34,628 bases of DNA from Bacteroidales bacterium (lineage in GTDB: Bacteria > Bacteroidota > Bacteroidia > Bacteroidales > UBA4181), in assembly GCA_031275285.1 (NCBI GenBank), contig JAISOY010000031.1, forward strand, positions 1 through 34,628, in the 5' to 3' direction. The position numbers and the translations under genes were made by a program. The notes under the pieces are model-generated. The model was not told the origin of the DNA. It worked only from the letters and a program-made list of their open reading frames with translations, and made no database searches. Positions 33,928 to 34,628 of this stretch are shown in pieces; position 1 is the first letter of the stretch, and each line of letters begins with the position of its first letter.

Positions 33928-34628
33928 TCACTTTTTACTGACTAAATCCAATCGTTCCAATATAATGGTACTCTTTATGGCACCAAATGCGACCGTGGCC
34001 TGTTTACCCTTTAATTCCAGGACAACACCGACTGCTGTCTGACCGGCTAAACGTACACTGTCCCCTTTTTCGATAACAGCATGGCTGAGTGGGATTACTT
34101 CAATTTCCGGTTTGTCTGTTCCGGATTTATTGGGCTCAGACACAAGAGGAGATTGCTTTGCAGTTAATTCGATTTCTTTCCGTTTATCTTCCCAATAAAT
34201 TTTATCACGGGCAATAGATTGCAGGAAGTTATCCATATGAATAAAATCTTCTCCTATTTTAGCCGATGAGTCTACGATGATATCTTCAGGAAGACCAATT
34301 CTCCGGGCCACCTCCACAGCAAACGAACTCCCGGGATTACCGACAGAAAGCCTGTACAACGGCTGCATTCGTTCAGCATCGTAGAGCATGGCGCCATTGA
34401 TGATCCCATCGGTTTCATACGCAAAATGCTTCAGATTCTGAAAGTGGGTTGTAATAACTCCAAAGCTGTGCCTGCGGTTAAACCTGTCGAGCAGTGTTTC
34501 GGCAATAGCCCCGCCGATCTGTGGCTCAGTTCCGCTTCCGAATTCATCTATCAGGATAAGCGTTTTATTATTACAGTTTTCGACAAAAAACTTCATATTG
34601 GTCAGATGTGAAGTATAAGTACTAAGGC
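33928..34628 (-). CDS. mutS2: Endonuclease MutS2, C-terminal part, cut by the window edge
   Basis: The frame is open to the window end (LSTYTSHLTNMKFF...), so the ATG at 34596 is internal. Present are the end of the MutS-type ATPase domain, with Walker B TLILIDEFGSGTEP and the signature GGAIAETLLDRF, then the His loop GVITTHFQNLKHFA and NPGSSFAVEVARRIGLP. A linker and a small KOW-like segment (VIEKGDSVRLAGQTAVGVVLELKGKQATVAFG) follow. MutS2 acts on recombination intermediates or collided ribosomes depending on species. The protein stops right after LERLDLVSKK: the C-terminal Smr nuclease domain expected in MutS2 is missing, and no Smr remnant is seen before the terminator. Confidence 0.93.
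   Translation of the reverse strand, partial: LSTYTSHLTNMKFFVENCNNKTLILIDEFGSGTEPQIGGAIAETLLDRFNRRHSFGVITTHFQNLKHFAYETDGIINGAMLYDAERMQPLYRLSVGNPGSSFAVEVARRIGLPEDIIVDSSAKIGEDFIHMDNFLQSIARDKIYWEDKRKEIELTAKQSPLVSEPNKSGTDKPEIEVIPLSHAVIEKGDSVRLAGQTAVGVVLELKGKQATVAFGAIKSTIILERLDLVSKK

Overview
The window looks like a chromosomal segment of a Bacteroidales bacterium (phylum Bacteroidota). The signs are family-specific genes (DUF4837, DUF4290, DUF4932, a TonB receptor with the long N-terminus common in this group, C_GCxxG_C_C protein), several copies of the Bacteroidota promoter -7 box TAnnTTTG, almost no Shine-Dalgarno sequences, and moderate G+C. No phage, plasmid or CRISPR signal was seen. Both ends cut genes: ferrochelatase on the left and mutS2 on the right.

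Left part (1-11.3 kb). The 3' end of hemH is followed by a scar: two REP-like hairpins in opposite orientation flank a remnant of a REP-associated transposase, and a second copy of the last 129 bases of hemH abuts the scar. A bidirectional terminator separates this from a leftward cluster DUF4290 - murA - secreted esterase - DUF4837 lipoprotein - giant alpha-2-macroglobulin lipoprotein with an intact CIEQ thioester. MurA carries Asp in place of the usual catalytic Cys, which predicts insensitivity to fosfomycin. A divergently transcribed TonB-dependent receptor and a tRNA with anticodon CAU follow.

Centre (13.7-26.4 kb). This is a sulfur-assimilation island: cysK, an orphan LuxR-type response regulator, metY, then a leftward operon-like run of eight genes, namely an OprO/P-type porin, a Pst-like ABC transporter (binding lipoprotein, two permeases, ATPase), cysD, cysN and cysH. 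CysH is of the Fe-S APS-reductase type and no APS kinase is present, so the route is sulfate to APS to sulfite. The transporter and porin would normally be called phosphate systems, but their position suggests that they import sulfate (inference). A nearly identical 22-bp palindrome lies upstream of cysK and of metY and is a candidate shared operator. A Crp/Fnr-type regulator and a cysteine-rich Rrf2/CymR-like regulator are transcribed divergently from the porin end of the operon.

Right part (26.6-34.6 kb). A redox module comprises a membrane polyferredoxin (NapH-like), a Tat-exported Fe-S aldo/keto reductase and a C_GCxxG_C_C protein. Next come a GntR (YtrA-type) regulator overlapping a slipin gene, a DUF4932 metallopeptidase-like lipoprotein, a decayed leucine-rich-repeat lipoprotein and the end of mutS2, which lacks the Smr domain. 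Small gene remnants (larE-like, RibD C-terminal-like, LRR) and runs of simple 7-bp repeats at operon junctions show that intergenic DNA here is actively eroding and rearranging.
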